The notes beneath the pieces were generated by a model that was not told where the DNA came from, did not search any database, and saw only the letters and a list, made by a program, of their open reading frames with translations. Source: Chryseobacterium populi (GTDB lineage: Bacteria > Bacteroidota > Bacteroidia > Flavobacteriales > Weeksellaceae). Taken from it: a stretch of 64,000 nt of DNA. The translations under genes were made by a program, and so were the position numbers. The DNA is taken from the NCBI RefSeq assembly GCF_000282115.1, contig NZ_AKJY01000063.1:1-64000 (forward strand), read 5' to 3'. Shown in pieces: positions 1 to 8,427 of this stretch (positions are counted from its first letter, which is position 1; each line of letters opens with the position of its first letter).

Positions 1-17
1 TTTCTTTTTGAGCATAA

Positions 18-57
18 AAAAAAGACTGTCTCACTTTTGAGACAGCCTCTTTTTTTA
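18..57. terminator. Rho-independent terminator hairpin
   Basis: The arms CTGTCTCA (26-33) and TGAGACAG (38-45) are perfectly complementary around a four-base loop, with an A-run before and a T-run after. It can act on either strand and probably ends a gene lying left of the window. Confidence 0.75.
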
Positions 58-128
58 TATTCCTGATTATTGGCTTTAGCCGAAACTTATCTTTTGGGTT
101 TTAAAATTGCTATTGTGGTGCTTTTAAA

Positions 129-182
129 TCACCCCGTCAAAAATTCGGGAGAATTTTTGCCACCCCTCCGGAGGAGGGGAAT
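129..182. repeat. REP-like intergenic double-hairpin element
   Basis: Two adjacent perfect stem-loops are visible. The first has arms CAAAAATTC (138-146) and GAATTTTTG (151-159); the second has arms CCCCTCC (163-169) and GGAGGGG (173-179). The CACCCCGTC lead-in followed by a GCCACCCCTCC block looks like a dispersed intergenic repeat that I believe occurs in many flavobacterial genomes; that is from memory. It lies just past the stop of the truncated gene on the minus strand. Confidence 0.6.
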
Positions 183-184
183 TT

Positions 185-412
185 TTATTGCGGATATTTT
201 ATTTTCCTCTTCTGAAAATCTTCAAAAGTCTGGAATTTTTCTTCGCGGGAATATCTCCATTCTCCGGGTACAGCTTTGGCGAGCTTTACATCATTGATGG
301 CTATGGTATCAAAATAATTTTTTTCCTTCTTTCCTGTGAAAAGAAGGAATAGGAATATTGACAAGTAAAATGTTTTAAAAATAAAATCAGATCTTAATCT
401 TCCCGGGCTCAT
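185..412 (-). pseudogene. Probable truncated archaemetzincin-like protein (N-terminal fragment)
   Basis: The reading frame starts at an ATG at 412, inside the 3' end of the SixA-like gene, and encodes 75 residues: a hydrophobic N-terminal stretch (SIFLFLLF) followed by a soluble segment with GEWRYSREEKFQTFEDFQK. That segment resembles the region just after the signal in archaemetzincin-like zinc proteases (GxW...EKxQTFxxY). The frame ends long before any HExxH metalloprotease motif, and a REP-like hairpin element follows immediately. I read it as the remnant of a decayed gene. Homology is from memory of family patterns and is uncertain; it could also be a genuine small membrane protein. Confidence 0.4.
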
Positions 413-869
413 AAAAGAATAAAAGTTTTTTTCGGGCACCGTCAAATTCAGACCATGAATTGCAGTCGATTTCAAAACCTGCCACTCCGCAGGTAGGAAA
501 ATGAAAAATATCATCCGAAATAGAATTGGCAAAATTTGAAATGCCATTATTATGAGAGAAGAAAGCTACCGAGTTATGGGTATCATCCAGATTGTAAATT
601 ACAGATTCAAAATTCTTTTCCGAGGGATTATACAGTTTTTCATCAGTCATAAAATTAAGCTGATAAGCCTGGTTGAAAATCCTGCAGGTATTCAGTGCAC
701 GGACTGCTGGGCTCGATACCAGGTAGTCGATCGAAATATTATTGTTTTTTAAAAATCTGGACATGTTCATTGCGTCTTCCAAGCCTTTGTCTGCCAGAGG
801 TCTGTCAAAGTCTTCGGTCTCTTCCGGCCAGTCGCTTTTCGCATGTCTTACAAGGATGAGTCTCTTCAT
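387..869 (-). CDS. SixA-type histidine phosphatase
   Basis: This 160-residue protein belongs to the histidine phosphatase (phosphoglycerate mutase-like) superfamily. The RHA motif is at residues 8-10, with His9 as the expected phospho-acceptor, and the second catalytic histidine is His106 in FFSHNNG. Small members such as SixA remove phosphate from phosphohistidine on signalling proteins; the substrate here cannot be told. It is cytoplasmic, with no signal peptide. It has no operon partner upstream; ruvX is divergent. Length matches the small SixA-like subgroup. The family call is firm, the specific role inferred. Confidence 0.85.
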   Translation of the reverse strand: MKRLILVRHAKSDWPEETEDFDRPLADKGLEDAMNMSRFLKNNNISIDYLVSSPAVRALNTCRIFNQAYQLNFMTDEKLYNPSEKNFESVIYNLDDTHNSVAFFSHNNGISNFANSISDDIFHFPTCGVAGFEIDCNSWSEFDGARKKLLFFYEPGKIKI

Positions 870-967
870 AATTTTGTTTTTGGAAAATTAAAATTATAAA
901 AAAAATAATGGAATAAAACATGATTTATAAAAAAAACTACGTTACGAATAAAATCATTAAAATTTAC

Positions 968-975
968 TAAATTTG
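968..975 (+). promoter_or_regulatory. -7 promoter element of ruvX-def
   Basis: TAAATTTG matches the Bacteroidota TAnnTTTG -7 box and lies only 7 bases before the ruvX ATG, so the transcript would be leaderless or nearly so. No clear -33 TTG is seen. Confidence 0.5.
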
Positions 976-982
976 CAAACCT

Positions 983-1399
983 ATGGGACAAATCCTTGCA
1001 ATAGACTACGGAAAGGCTCGTTGTGGCATTGCTGCGACGGATGATATGCAGATCATTGCGAGCGGTCTGGATACTGTTGAAACAAAAGTTGTACTGGAGT
1101 TTTTAAAAAAATATTCCATTGAAAACAAAGTAGATGAAATGGTAGTAGGGCAGCCTGTAGATTTAAAAGGAAATATGTCTGAAGTGGAAACTGATATTTT
1201 AAAATTTATTGAGAATTTTAAAAAGGAATTTCCCAATATTCCTGTTCACCGTTTTGATGAAAGGTTTACCTCGAAGATGGCTTCATTCTTTATCTCACAA
1301 AGTGGAAAAAGTAAGAAGCAAAGACAGGAAAAAGCATTAATAGATAAAGTAAGTGCAACGATTATATTGCAGAATTTTTTAGAACAAAAAGCAAGATGA
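983..1399 (+). CDS. ruvX: Putative pre-16S rRNA nuclease / Holliday junction resolvase YqgF
   Basis: The 138-residue protein has the RNase H-like YqgF fold signature: ILAIDYGKARCGIA with catalytic Asp8, RFDERFTS with Glu93, and Asp121 in DKVSA near the C terminus. Family members process the 5' end of 16S rRNA precursor and were earlier described as resolvases. Its stop overlaps the start of def (ATGA), indicating translational coupling in a two-gene unit. The start is supported by the -7 box just upstream. The length is typical of the family. Confidence 0.93.
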   Translation: MGQILAIDYGKARCGIAATDDMQIIASGLDTVETKVVLEFLKKYSIENKVDEMVVGQPVDLKGNMSEVETDILKFIENFKKEFPNIPVHRFDERFTSKMASFFISQSGKSKKQRQEKALIDKVSATIILQNFLEQKAR

Positions 1400-1968
1400 T
1401 TCTACCGATAAGAGCCTTTGGGGATCCTATTTTAAGAAAAGTAGGCAAAGATATAGACAAAAATTATCCCGATTTACAAGAACTGATAGACAATATGTTT
1501 GAAACGATGTATAGTGCAAACGGTATTGGTCTGGCAGCTCCGCAGATAGGATTGGATATTCGCCTGTTTGTAATAGATGTGACCCCTTTGGCGGAAGATG
1601 AGGATTATGAAGATATTAAAGATGAATTGAAAGACTTTAAAAAAGTGTTCATCAATGCTAAAATTCTTGAAGAATCCGGTGAAGAGTGGAAGTTTAATGA
1701 AGGTTGCCTTTCGATTCCGGATGTAAGAGAAGATGTAAAAAGAAAGGGTACGATTGTTATAGAATATCATGACGAAAATTTTGTAAAACATACAGAAACT
1801 TTTTCCGATATTAGAGCCCGCGTAATTCAGCATGAGTATGATCATATTGAAGGGGTTTTATTTACCGATCACCTGAGTGCTTTGAAGAAAAAGCTGGTAA
1901 AAGGTAAACTGTCAAAAATCTCTCAGGGTGATGTAAGCATCAATTATAAAATGAGATTTCCTAAATAA
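1396..1968 (+). CDS. def: Peptide deformylase
   Basis: This enzyme removes the formyl group from the N-terminal methionine of new proteins. All three family motifs are present: GIGLAAPQ (43-50), EGCLS (102-106, Cys104 a metal ligand) and HEYDH (146-150, two metal-ligand histidines and the catalytic Glu). At 190 residues it is a usual length, with a slightly long acidic insert around residues 65-85 (AEDEDYEDIKDE). Its ATG overlaps the ruvX stop, so the two are cotranscribed. Confidence 0.96.
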   Translation: MILPIRAFGDPILRKVGKDIDKNYPDLQELIDNMFETMYSANGIGLAAPQIGLDIRLFVIDVTPLAEDEDYEDIKDELKDFKKVFINAKILEESGEEWKFNEGCLSIPDVREDVKRKGTIVIEYHDENFVKHTETFSDIRARVIQHEYDHIEGVLFTDHLSALKKKLVKGKLSKISQGDVSINYKMRFPK

Positions 1969-2039
1969 TAAAAAGTAAAAAGAAAATAATAAACAGCAAA
2001 AAGCTTGAGCCGATTGCTAAATTCATAAAAAATAAAATT

Positions 2040-2600
2040 ATGCTGTTAGAAAAAATAATTTCAATTTCCGGTAAACCAGGACTTTACAAGTTAGTTTCTC
2101 AATTAAGAAACGGATTTATTATTGAAGATGTTACTTCAAAGAAAAAAGTAAGCATCGGAAACTCAAGCCAGGTAAGCTTGTTAGATAATATCGCTATGTT
2201 TACTTTTGATAAAGAGGTTCCTTTGTTTGAAGTTTTTGAAAATATTGCTAAAAACCATGATTATAAAGAAACTATTTCTCACAAATCTTCAGATGCCGAA
2301 TTAAAAGATTTTATGGGAGCTTCTCTTCCCAACTATGATACGGAAAGAGTATATGCCTCTGATATTAAGAAACTGGCACAATGGTACAATATTTTACATA
2401 AAGCCGGATATATTACACCTGATAGCTTTGTGAAAGCTGAGCCTGAAACATTGGAGCCTGCACAGGAAGAAGCAGAAGTAACTGAAAAAGCACCCGCTAA
2501 AAAAGCATCTCCGAAAGCTGAAAAACCAACAACTCCAAAAGTAAAAGCTACCTCAGCAGCAAAAGCGGCTCCAAAAAGTACACACACTAAAAAAGGATAA
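2040..2600 (+). CDS. DUF5606 domain-containing protein
   Basis: The protein has 186 residues. Residues 1-135 form a conserved globular domain starting LEKIISISGKPGLYKLVSQ, which I recognise as the Bacteroidota DUF5606 family of unknown function. The last 50 residues are a low-complexity Ala/Lys/Pro/Glu tail (repeated KAxPK-like units) resembling the basic tails of nucleic-acid-binding proteins. It follows def by about 70 bases on the same strand and may be cotranscribed with it. A terminator follows at about 2623. Confidence 0.8.
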   Translation: MLLEKIISISGKPGLYKLVSQLRNGFIIEDVTSKKKVSIGNSSQVSLLDNIAMFTFDKEVPLFEVFENIAKNHDYKETISHKSSDAELKDFMGASLPNYDTERVYASDIKKLAQWYNILHKAGYITPDSFVKAEPETLEPAQEEAEVTEKAPAKKASPKAEKPTTPKVKATSAAKAAPKSTHTKKG

Positions 2601-2622
2601 TTTTTTCCTTTGAATAATAAGT

Positions 2623-2660
2623 AAGGCCTTGTTAAGAATTTTCTTGACAGGTCTTTTTAT
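2623..2660 (+). terminator. Rho-independent terminator after the DUF5606 gene
   Basis: Imperfect arms AAGGCCTTGTTAAG (2623-2636) and CTTGACAGGTCTT (2643-2655) are followed by a T-run. Several wobble pairs and mismatches make it weaker than the others in this window. The rest of the 320-base gap (2661-2889) shows no gene or strong structure. Confidence 0.55.
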
Positions 2661-2889
2661 TTCCGGGTTCTTAACTTCATGAATAAAAAGAATGATTTTG
2701 TCATGCTGTAAGCATCTCTACAAAGCTTAGATTCCGTATTACCATGCCCTGGATTCTTTTTACAATTTCGTATTTCTAAAATAAGCGAAGAAGGAGCTTT
2801 GCTTACCTTCAGCTCAGTTTTATTTGTCCTTTGTATAGCTTTGAGATAAATCTTATGGAGGGTAAAGTTCTTTTTTATCCATGATTCCT

Positions 2890-2897
2890 TACATTTG
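2890..2897 (+). promoter_or_regulatory. -7 promoter element of mazG
   Basis: TACATTTG matches TAnnTTTG 23 bases before the mazG ATG. No convincing -33 element is visible. Confidence 0.45.
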
Positions 2898-2920
2898 TAT
2901 CACTGAATTCTCAATGACTT

Positions 2921-3694
2921 ATGAATACCAAACAGGAAAAATTAGAAGCTTTCGGGAGATTACTGGATATTATGGACGACCTGCGGGAAAAATGCCCGTG
3001 GGATCAGAAGCAGACGCTGGAAACACTTCGTCATTTAACGCTTGAAGAAACATACGAACTTTCTGATGCTATTCTGCAGGGAGACCTGCAGGAAATAAAA
3101 AAAGAATTGGGTGATGTTTTGCTTCATATTGTTTTTTATGCGAAAATAGGCTCTGAAAAAGAAAGTTTTGATATGGCTGATGTGATCAATTCTTTGAATG
3201 AAAAACTGATTTTCCGCCATCCTCATATCTATGGTGATATTGAAGTGAAAGATGAAGCAGAAGTAAAGCAGAACTGGGAAAAACTGAAGCTGAAGGAAGG
3301 AAATAAATCTATTTTGGGTGGAGTTCCGAAAAGTTTGCCCAGCATGGTTAAAGCTTACAGGATCCAGGATAAAGTAAAGGGCATCGGTTTTGAATTCCAT
3401 GATGCGGAAGATGCGTGGAAAAAAGTAGATGAAGAAATTGCTGAATTTCATGCTGAAACAGATCCGGAAAAGAAAGAGCAGGAATTGGGTGATGTATTTT
3501 TTTCATTGATCAATTATGCAAGGATTTCAGGAATTAACCCGGATTCAGCTTTGGAAAGAACGAACCTGAAATTTATTTCAAGATTCCAGAAAATGGAAAA
3601 TATAGCTCTGGAAAAGAATTTAAAGCTTGAAGATATGTCTCTTGAAGAAATGGATATGCTTTGGGAAGAAGCAAAACTTATAAATAAAAACTAA
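2921..3694 (+). CDS. mazG: Nucleoside triphosphate pyrophosphohydrolase MazG
   Basis: MazG hydrolyses (d)NTPs to the monophosphate and pyrophosphate and cleans the nucleotide pool. The 257-residue protein contains the two tandem MazG helical domains typical of the long form: first-domain metal ligands LEETYE (Glu42, Glu43, Glu46) and ELGDVLLH (Glu62, Asp65), and a second ELGDVFFSLINYAR copy near residue 188. The opening KCPWDQKQT is characteristic. The stop codon overlaps the start of the downstream lipoprotein gene (TAATG), so the two are translationally coupled. Confidence 0.95.
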   Translation: MNTKQEKLEAFGRLLDIMDDLREKCPWDQKQTLETLRHLTLEETYELSDAILQGDLQEIKKELGDVLLHIVFYAKIGSEKESFDMADVINSLNEKLIFRHPHIYGDIEVKDEAEVKQNWEKLKLKEGNKSILGGVPKSLPSMVKAYRIQDKVKGIGFEFHDAEDAWKKVDEEIAEFHAETDPEKKEQELGDVFFSLINYARISGINPDSALERTNLKFISRFQKMENIALEKNLKLEDMSLEEMDMLWEEAKLINKN

Positions 3695-4575
3695 TGAAAA
3701 TGAATATTTTGTGCGCAGCTGCTACGCTTTTACTTGTCGGATGTAAGGAACCTAAAACTCAACATGCCCAGCTGACAGAAGATACGCTTAAGGTGGAATT
3801 TTCTTTGCCTAAAAAGCTGAAAGAAGTTTCAGGAATTACATTGTCAGGTGACCAGAAAACAATCTGGGCTATAGAAGATCAGGGCAATAAAAATGTAGTG
3901 TATGGTTTAGACAGACAAGGCGCATTGGTAACCGACGTTCTTGTCGAAAATGCAGAAAATAATGACTGGGAAGATATTACAAAAGACAGTCAGGGAAATA
4001 TCTATCTTGGTGATTTTGGAAATAATGAGAACAGCAGGCAGAATTTGTCAATTTTAAAACTGGACCTCAAAGATGCTTCTCAAAAGAATACAAAAGTAAT
4101 TCAGACCACAAAATTCCATTATGAAGGACAGACTGAATTTCCACCGAAAAAATCCAATTGGTTATATGATTGTGAAGCTTTCGTGGAAATGAACGGAAAC
4201 TTTTATCTTTTTACAAAAAACAGGAGCAAAGGATTTGACGGAACTTTCCTGGTCTTCCAGGTTCCGAACAAGGAAGGGGATTTCGAAGCAAAACTGATCG
4301 GAAAACTAAAGCTTACCGGAAAATATAGTGATGCGGCGATTACTTCGGCAACCATAAACAGTACGAAAGATAAAATTGTATTACTGACCCATAAAAATGT
4401 CCATGTCCTTTCCGGATTTACGGCCAATGATTTTAGCACTGCTAAAATTCAGAAGATATCCATGAACCACAATTCTCAAAAAGAAGCGATTGTTTTTGAT
4501 GATGATAAAACATTGTTGATTGCTGATGAAAAAGACAAGGCTACCGGAGGAAATGTGTACCGGTTTTCTTTTTAA
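3694..4575 (+). CDS. Lipoprotein with predicted beta-propeller-like repeats, function unknown
   Basis: The N terminus MKMNILCAAATLLLVGC is a lipoprotein signal peptide with lipobox Cys17, so it is membrane-anchored. The 293-residue mature part contains repeated strand-rich segments (VSGITLSGDQKTIWAIEDQGN, NDWEDITKDSQGNIYLGDFGNN) like those in SdiA-regulated/phytase-like propellers. It shares a TAATG junction with mazG, which looks like transcriptional convenience rather than a pathway. A strong bidirectional terminator follows. Function cannot be assigned. Confidence 0.7.
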   Translation: MKMNILCAAATLLLVGCKEPKTQHAQLTEDTLKVEFSLPKKLKEVSGITLSGDQKTIWAIEDQGNKNVVYGLDRQGALVTDVLVENAENNDWEDITKDSQGNIYLGDFGNNENSRQNLSILKLDLKDASQKNTKVIQTTKFHYEGQTEFPPKKSNWLYDCEAFVEMNGNFYLFTKNRSKGFDGTFLVFQVPNKEGDFEAKLIGKLKLTGKYSDAAITSATINSTKDKIVLLTHKNVHVLSGFTANDFSTAKIQKISMNHNSQKEAIVFDDDKTLLIADEKDKATGGNVYRFSF

Positions 4576-4631
4576 TATGAAATCAATTGAGCTCAAAATT
4601 TGATGATCTTGATTTGAGCAGTAAGAAAATA

Positions 4632-4670
4632 AAAAACAGGCGGAGAATTTTCTCCGCCTGTTTTTACCTG
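4632..4670. terminator. Bidirectional terminator between convergent genes
   Basis: A perfect 15-bp stem (4632-4646 with 4651-4665) around the loop ATTT, with A- and T-runs on its two sides. It serves both the lipoprotein gene on plus and the phosphoesterase gene on minus. Confidence 0.9.
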
Positions 4671-4684
4671 TATGCTTAATGATT

Positions 4685-7600
4685 TTAAAACGTCATTCCC
4701 ACTCCCGCAGAGATTCTTCCGCCATCGGAACCGTAGAAGTAATTCAGCCTTGCTGAAAACATTTCTACTACACTCAGCCAAAGACCTCCTCCGACAGACT
4801 GATGCCATTTTTCTGAATCCTCATGGTCATTCCATACTCGGCCGATATCATAGCCTATTAAAATTCCCATATTGGCAGGGATGATTGTATTTCTTACCCT
4901 TCCAAAATCCCAACGGATCTCAGAATTGTTGGTGAAATAAGATTTTCCTGAAAACCTGTCATTTCTGAATGCTCTCATCCCGTTATTTCCGCCGATGCTT
5001 GCTGCCTGATAGAATTCAAAATTATTGTTGTTGATCCACATGACATCACTTGAGTTGGCAAAAACAAAATTTCCTCTTTTATCCAGTCTGTGATCAATCG
5101 TCAAAGTTCCGTTTAAAATCAGGAAATTTCTGTTTTGTTCAGAAAGATTGGTTTTCCAGTCTGCACTCATGGTTAGTTCCATGCCTAAAGTAGGAAAAGC
5201 ATTGTTGTCTAAATTTTTATAGCTGAAAGTATAGTTGGCTCCTGCGAATTGCTGATCGTTGAATACCTCAGGATTTACATCCGGAGACTGGTCTGCAAAC
5301 CGGTTACCTTTTCGTTGTACTTTATTGTTTTCAAAAGTCAGCTGGAATTTATGCTGAAAATTCATCCAGCTTTTCTTTGAGATAGAAGGTGCAAAATTTA
5401 ATTTTGAGATTCTTGCCCTGTTGTATTCTCTTTCTACATTCTCTTTATCATATTCGCTCTCATTAGATAAGCCAAAAAAGTTTTCTGCAAAACGCGGAGT
5501 GGTATACGCAGCATCGATATTAAAATCCCATCCGGAAATAGCTTTTTTAAAGATTCCTTTATACACAAGATTAAATCCTCCGGTTGCCGTATAAAAATTA
5601 GCCTTTAAGCTGTGCTTTTGAGTATAAGGGGCACGGATGAAATTATTTACGGTATAATTAGCCAGAACCCCCAGAATCACACCATCATCAGGGTTGTAAT
5701 CGGCATTAGGATAGCCTGCAAAGAAATTGTATTTCGGATGCCTGTAGTTATAGGTGTTGATATCATAATCATCAGAAATGTTTTTAGTGGCTGAAGAAGT
5801 ATTGTAAGTGTTTTTCTGGGATTTGAAGTCATAGATTTTCACTTTGCTTCCATTCGCTACATTGTAAACGTCATGATTGTAACCACCGATAAGGCGGATG
5901 TTCATTTTAGGTCTTCCGTCTCCGGAAACTTCATAAATATCATCATCTTCCAGACCATAGATCCAAAGTTCCTTTGTTTTGGTATCATCATAAGTTTTTT
6001 CAAATACCAGTTCCGGATTTTCTTTGTTTTTATCCAGCTTATATTGTTTTATGTTGACTGTATTTCTGTTTTTAGTAATGACAAATTTGTCAGGATTTAC
6101 TGTTCCTGCTAAAGGAACTTTTTCCTGTAAAACATCGTAATATTTTGAAGCATAATCCTGTAAATGAGTTTTACGCGATTTCAATTTCCTCTGAATATCT
6201 GCAATGGTTTCGTCTTTTACCTCTTTCGGGATATTATTGAAAGCCTCATCAATATCTTTATCGGTAAGGTGTTCCTGAATATATTTGGCCTGTGAAATCC
6301 ATTCTTCCTGGGTAGAACCTTTTAAAAATATTAAATCCAACGGATAAGGTTCCATATTCATCCATTTCACATTTTTAATGTCATCTTTGAATGTTTTCAT
6401 GTGGCGGATGGCCGGAATATTCATAATCACTTTAAATGCAAAACCATCATATTTACTGAAAGCCTGGTCTCTGTCTCTGGGAATCGGCTTATAAATTACT
6501 TTGTCGCCGTCCTGGTATTCCGCCCATTTCCATTGATCAGAATGTCTGTCCCAGTCACCAATCAGCATATCAAAAATTCTGGCTCTGATATAAGATTCCT
6601 GATCTACGGAATATTTGTGATTTTTTGTAAAATTTTTCAGGATATCATCTGTAGAAACAATGTCTTTTGCGTTATCAAGAGATTGAAGGGTTTTAGGATC
6701 GGAAGAAAAGCGTTCTTCAATCATATACATTTCATCTCCGTAATTCTGATTATAGTCTCCCAAAGCTTTTTGTTTCGGAATATAATACAGTCTTGGATTG
6801 CTGTGGAAAATATTTACTTTATCCGCCATATTTCCTACCGAAAATGGGGTAAAAGGATGATTGGTTGTATAAAAATCTAGTAAGAATTTTTCAGGGAAAG
6901 TATTATTCAGCTCATTTCCGAAAGTACTTTTCTTGAAAGCCATGTTATTCAGAAAGCGGACGGCACTTTTCTTAACGCCCCGCATTACAAACTCCTGCCC
7001 GTCATTTGCCTTAAGCCTTAAGCTGTTGGACTGATTACCGCCACCTTCCCTGAATGGAGTGTAACCACCGTCTAATTCCGAAATATTAGCTGTCGGGGCT
7101 TCAATAGGGATTCCGTAATAGTTTCTGTAATGTTCACCCCAGAGCCATCTGTAAATTTTTCCTTTCTCCGTTAATTTTTTAGGATAGATGGTAGAAGATA
7201 AGGTGGCCGGAAAAGAATCCGGATAATCATTGATAAACTCCTTTGGTTTTTCAATAACAGCTATATGAGACAGCTTTTGAAGCTTATTATCTTTTGTCGA
7301 AAAATATTCAACGTCTGTACTTTGATCTTCTCTTATGTTTAAGATGGCAAATCCGTTTCCGCCGTAGGAAAAATCCGTTCGTTCCGCGATGGTGGAAGGA
7401 TCGGTCTTAGAGCCTGCTCCGCTGATAATCTGCCTTATGTTCCGGTCTTTATGATATTGTAAATTGTGGTCGTGTCCTGAAACGAAAATAATATTCTCTT
7501 TATCCTGAACAATACTTTTTAGACGGTTGGCAAGATCTGCATAATGCTGATTGTTAATGTCTTCAGAACTGACTCCGGAAGAAGTTCTCAGAACATTAAT

Positions 7601-8401
7601 TAAACTTGCAACACCCGGAGCCGGAACTTTACTTTTTAATGGGAAAAGATGAGATTTTGCAGAGTTGTATCCGGCATGAGTCCCGCTGCTGATCACCGGA
7701 TGATGCAGGGCGACGATAATTCTTTTATCCTGGTTTTTATTGATCAGATCTTTAAACTCAACAAAGAAATCTTCACGGGTTTTAATGGTACAGTTCTTAT
7801 TGATTCCCGGATGTTCATCCCAGTTGAGCAATACCCATTCTGTATCAATCACAATCAGTTTAACATCACTGCTAAGGTTTACATCATCGATCGGGCATGA
7901 GTTTTTGGGTAAGAAAGATTTTTTGTCGTTGAAATAGTTTTTCACAAATTCCTCCTGAGCTTTAAGCCCGTCCAGGCCATGATACCAGTCATGATTTCCG
8001 GGAATAACCAGTGTTTTACCTTTAAAATTTTTTGTAATGGCCAGCTGGTTTTCTATTTTTTCTTTAGCCAGAGGATATTCCTTATCGGTTTCTTCCGGCA
8101 TTCCCAGAGGATAAATATTATCACCCAGGAAAATCAACATTGAATTTTTATCAGCCGAATCCAGTTTGCTCTTAAGAAGGTTTAACGTATTCTGTGCCTG
8201 AATTTCGTCTGCGTTTCCGGCATCTCCGACTAAGAAAATTTTAAAATTATTTCCGGATTTTATATCAGAATTCTTTACTTCCTGTAAGTTTTTTCCTTTT
8301 TTTACGTTATAGGTAGCACAAGAATAAAGAATCCCCGGTACCAGTAAGAATCTAATTGGAACTGAAAATCTTTTTAGATGGGTTTTAAAGGATAAATTCA
8401 T
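4685..8401 (-). CDS. Calcineurin-like metallophosphoesterase fused to an outer-membrane beta-barrel
   Basis: This is a 1238-residue protein. It opens with a lipoprotein-like signal (GILYSC, Cys28) and then a metallophosphoesterase domain (about 50-380) with the full motif set: VGDAG, GDNIYP, PGNHDW, ALHHP and SGHDHN. The middle (about 430-880) lacks a name I recognise but contains DWDRHSDQW and PRDRDQAF, reminiscent of kinase-like or HipA-like loops. The last 330 residues are aromatic-rich alternating strands ending ISAGVGMTF, as in Omp85/surface-antigen barrels. A periplasmic or surface phosphatase held by its own barrel is inferred. It is divergent from the HD gene, 26 bases away. Confidence 0.8.
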   Translation of the reverse strand: MNLSFKTHLKRFSVPIRFLLVPGILYSCATYNVKKGKNLQEVKNSDIKSGNNFKIFLVGDAGNADEIQAQNTLNLLKSKLDSADKNSMLIFLGDNIYPLGMPEETDKEYPLAKEKIENQLAITKNFKGKTLVIPGNHDWYHGLDGLKAQEEFVKNYFNDKKSFLPKNSCPIDDVNLSSDVKLIVIDTEWVLLNWDEHPGINKNCTIKTREDFFVEFKDLINKNQDKRIIVALHHPVISSGTHAGYNSAKSHLFPLKSKVPAPGVASLINVLRTSSGVSSEDINNQHYADLANRLKSIVQDKENIIFVSGHDHNLQYHKDRNIRQIISGAGSKTDPSTIAERTDFSYGGNGFAILNIREDQSTDVEYFSTKDNKLQKLSHIAVIEKPKEFINDYPDSFPATLSSTIYPKKLTEKGKIYRWLWGEHYRNYYGIPIEAPTANISELDGGYTPFREGGGNQSNSLRLKANDGQEFVMRGVKKSAVRFLNNMAFKKSTFGNELNNTFPEKFLLDFYTTNHPFTPFSVGNMADKVNIFHSNPRLYYIPKQKALGDYNQNYGDEMYMIEERFSSDPKTLQSLDNAKDIVSTDDILKNFTKNHKYSVDQESYIRARIFDMLIGDWDRHSDQWKWAEYQDGDKVIYKPIPRDRDQAFSKYDGFAFKVIMNIPAIRHMKTFKDDIKNVKWMNMEPYPLDLIFLKGSTQEEWISQAKYIQEHLTDKDIDEAFNNIPKEVKDETIADIQRKLKSRKTHLQDYASKYYDVLQEKVPLAGTVNPDKFVITKNRNTVNIKQYKLDKNKENPELVFEKTYDDTKTKELWIYGLEDDDIYEVSGDGRPKMNIRLIGGYNHDVYNVANGSKVKIYDFKSQKNTYNTSSATKNISDDYDINTYNYRHPKYNFFAGYPNADYNPDDGVILGVLANYTVNNFIRAPYTQKHSLKANFYTATGGFNLVYKGIFKKAISGWDFNIDAAYTTPRFAENFFGLSNESEYDKENVEREYNRARISKLNFAPSISKKSWMNFQHKFQLTFENNKVQRKGNRFADQSPDVNPEVFNDQQFAGANYTFSYKNLDNNAFPTLGMELTMSADWKTNLSEQNRNFLILNGTLTIDHRLDKRGNFVFANSSDVMWINNNNFEFYQAASIGGNNGMRAFRNDRFSGKSYFTNNSEIRWDFGRVRNTIIPANMGILIGYDIGRVWNDHEDSEKWHQSVGGGLWLSVVEMFSARLNYFYGSDGGRISAGVGMTF

Positions 8402-8427
8402 AAATTTACATTAACAAAAATTCAGGA

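Noticed and set aside
70..297. Plus-strand open frame across the REP-like element
   Set aside because: It runs through the repeat hairpins and antisense to the remnant gene, with no protein-like features.
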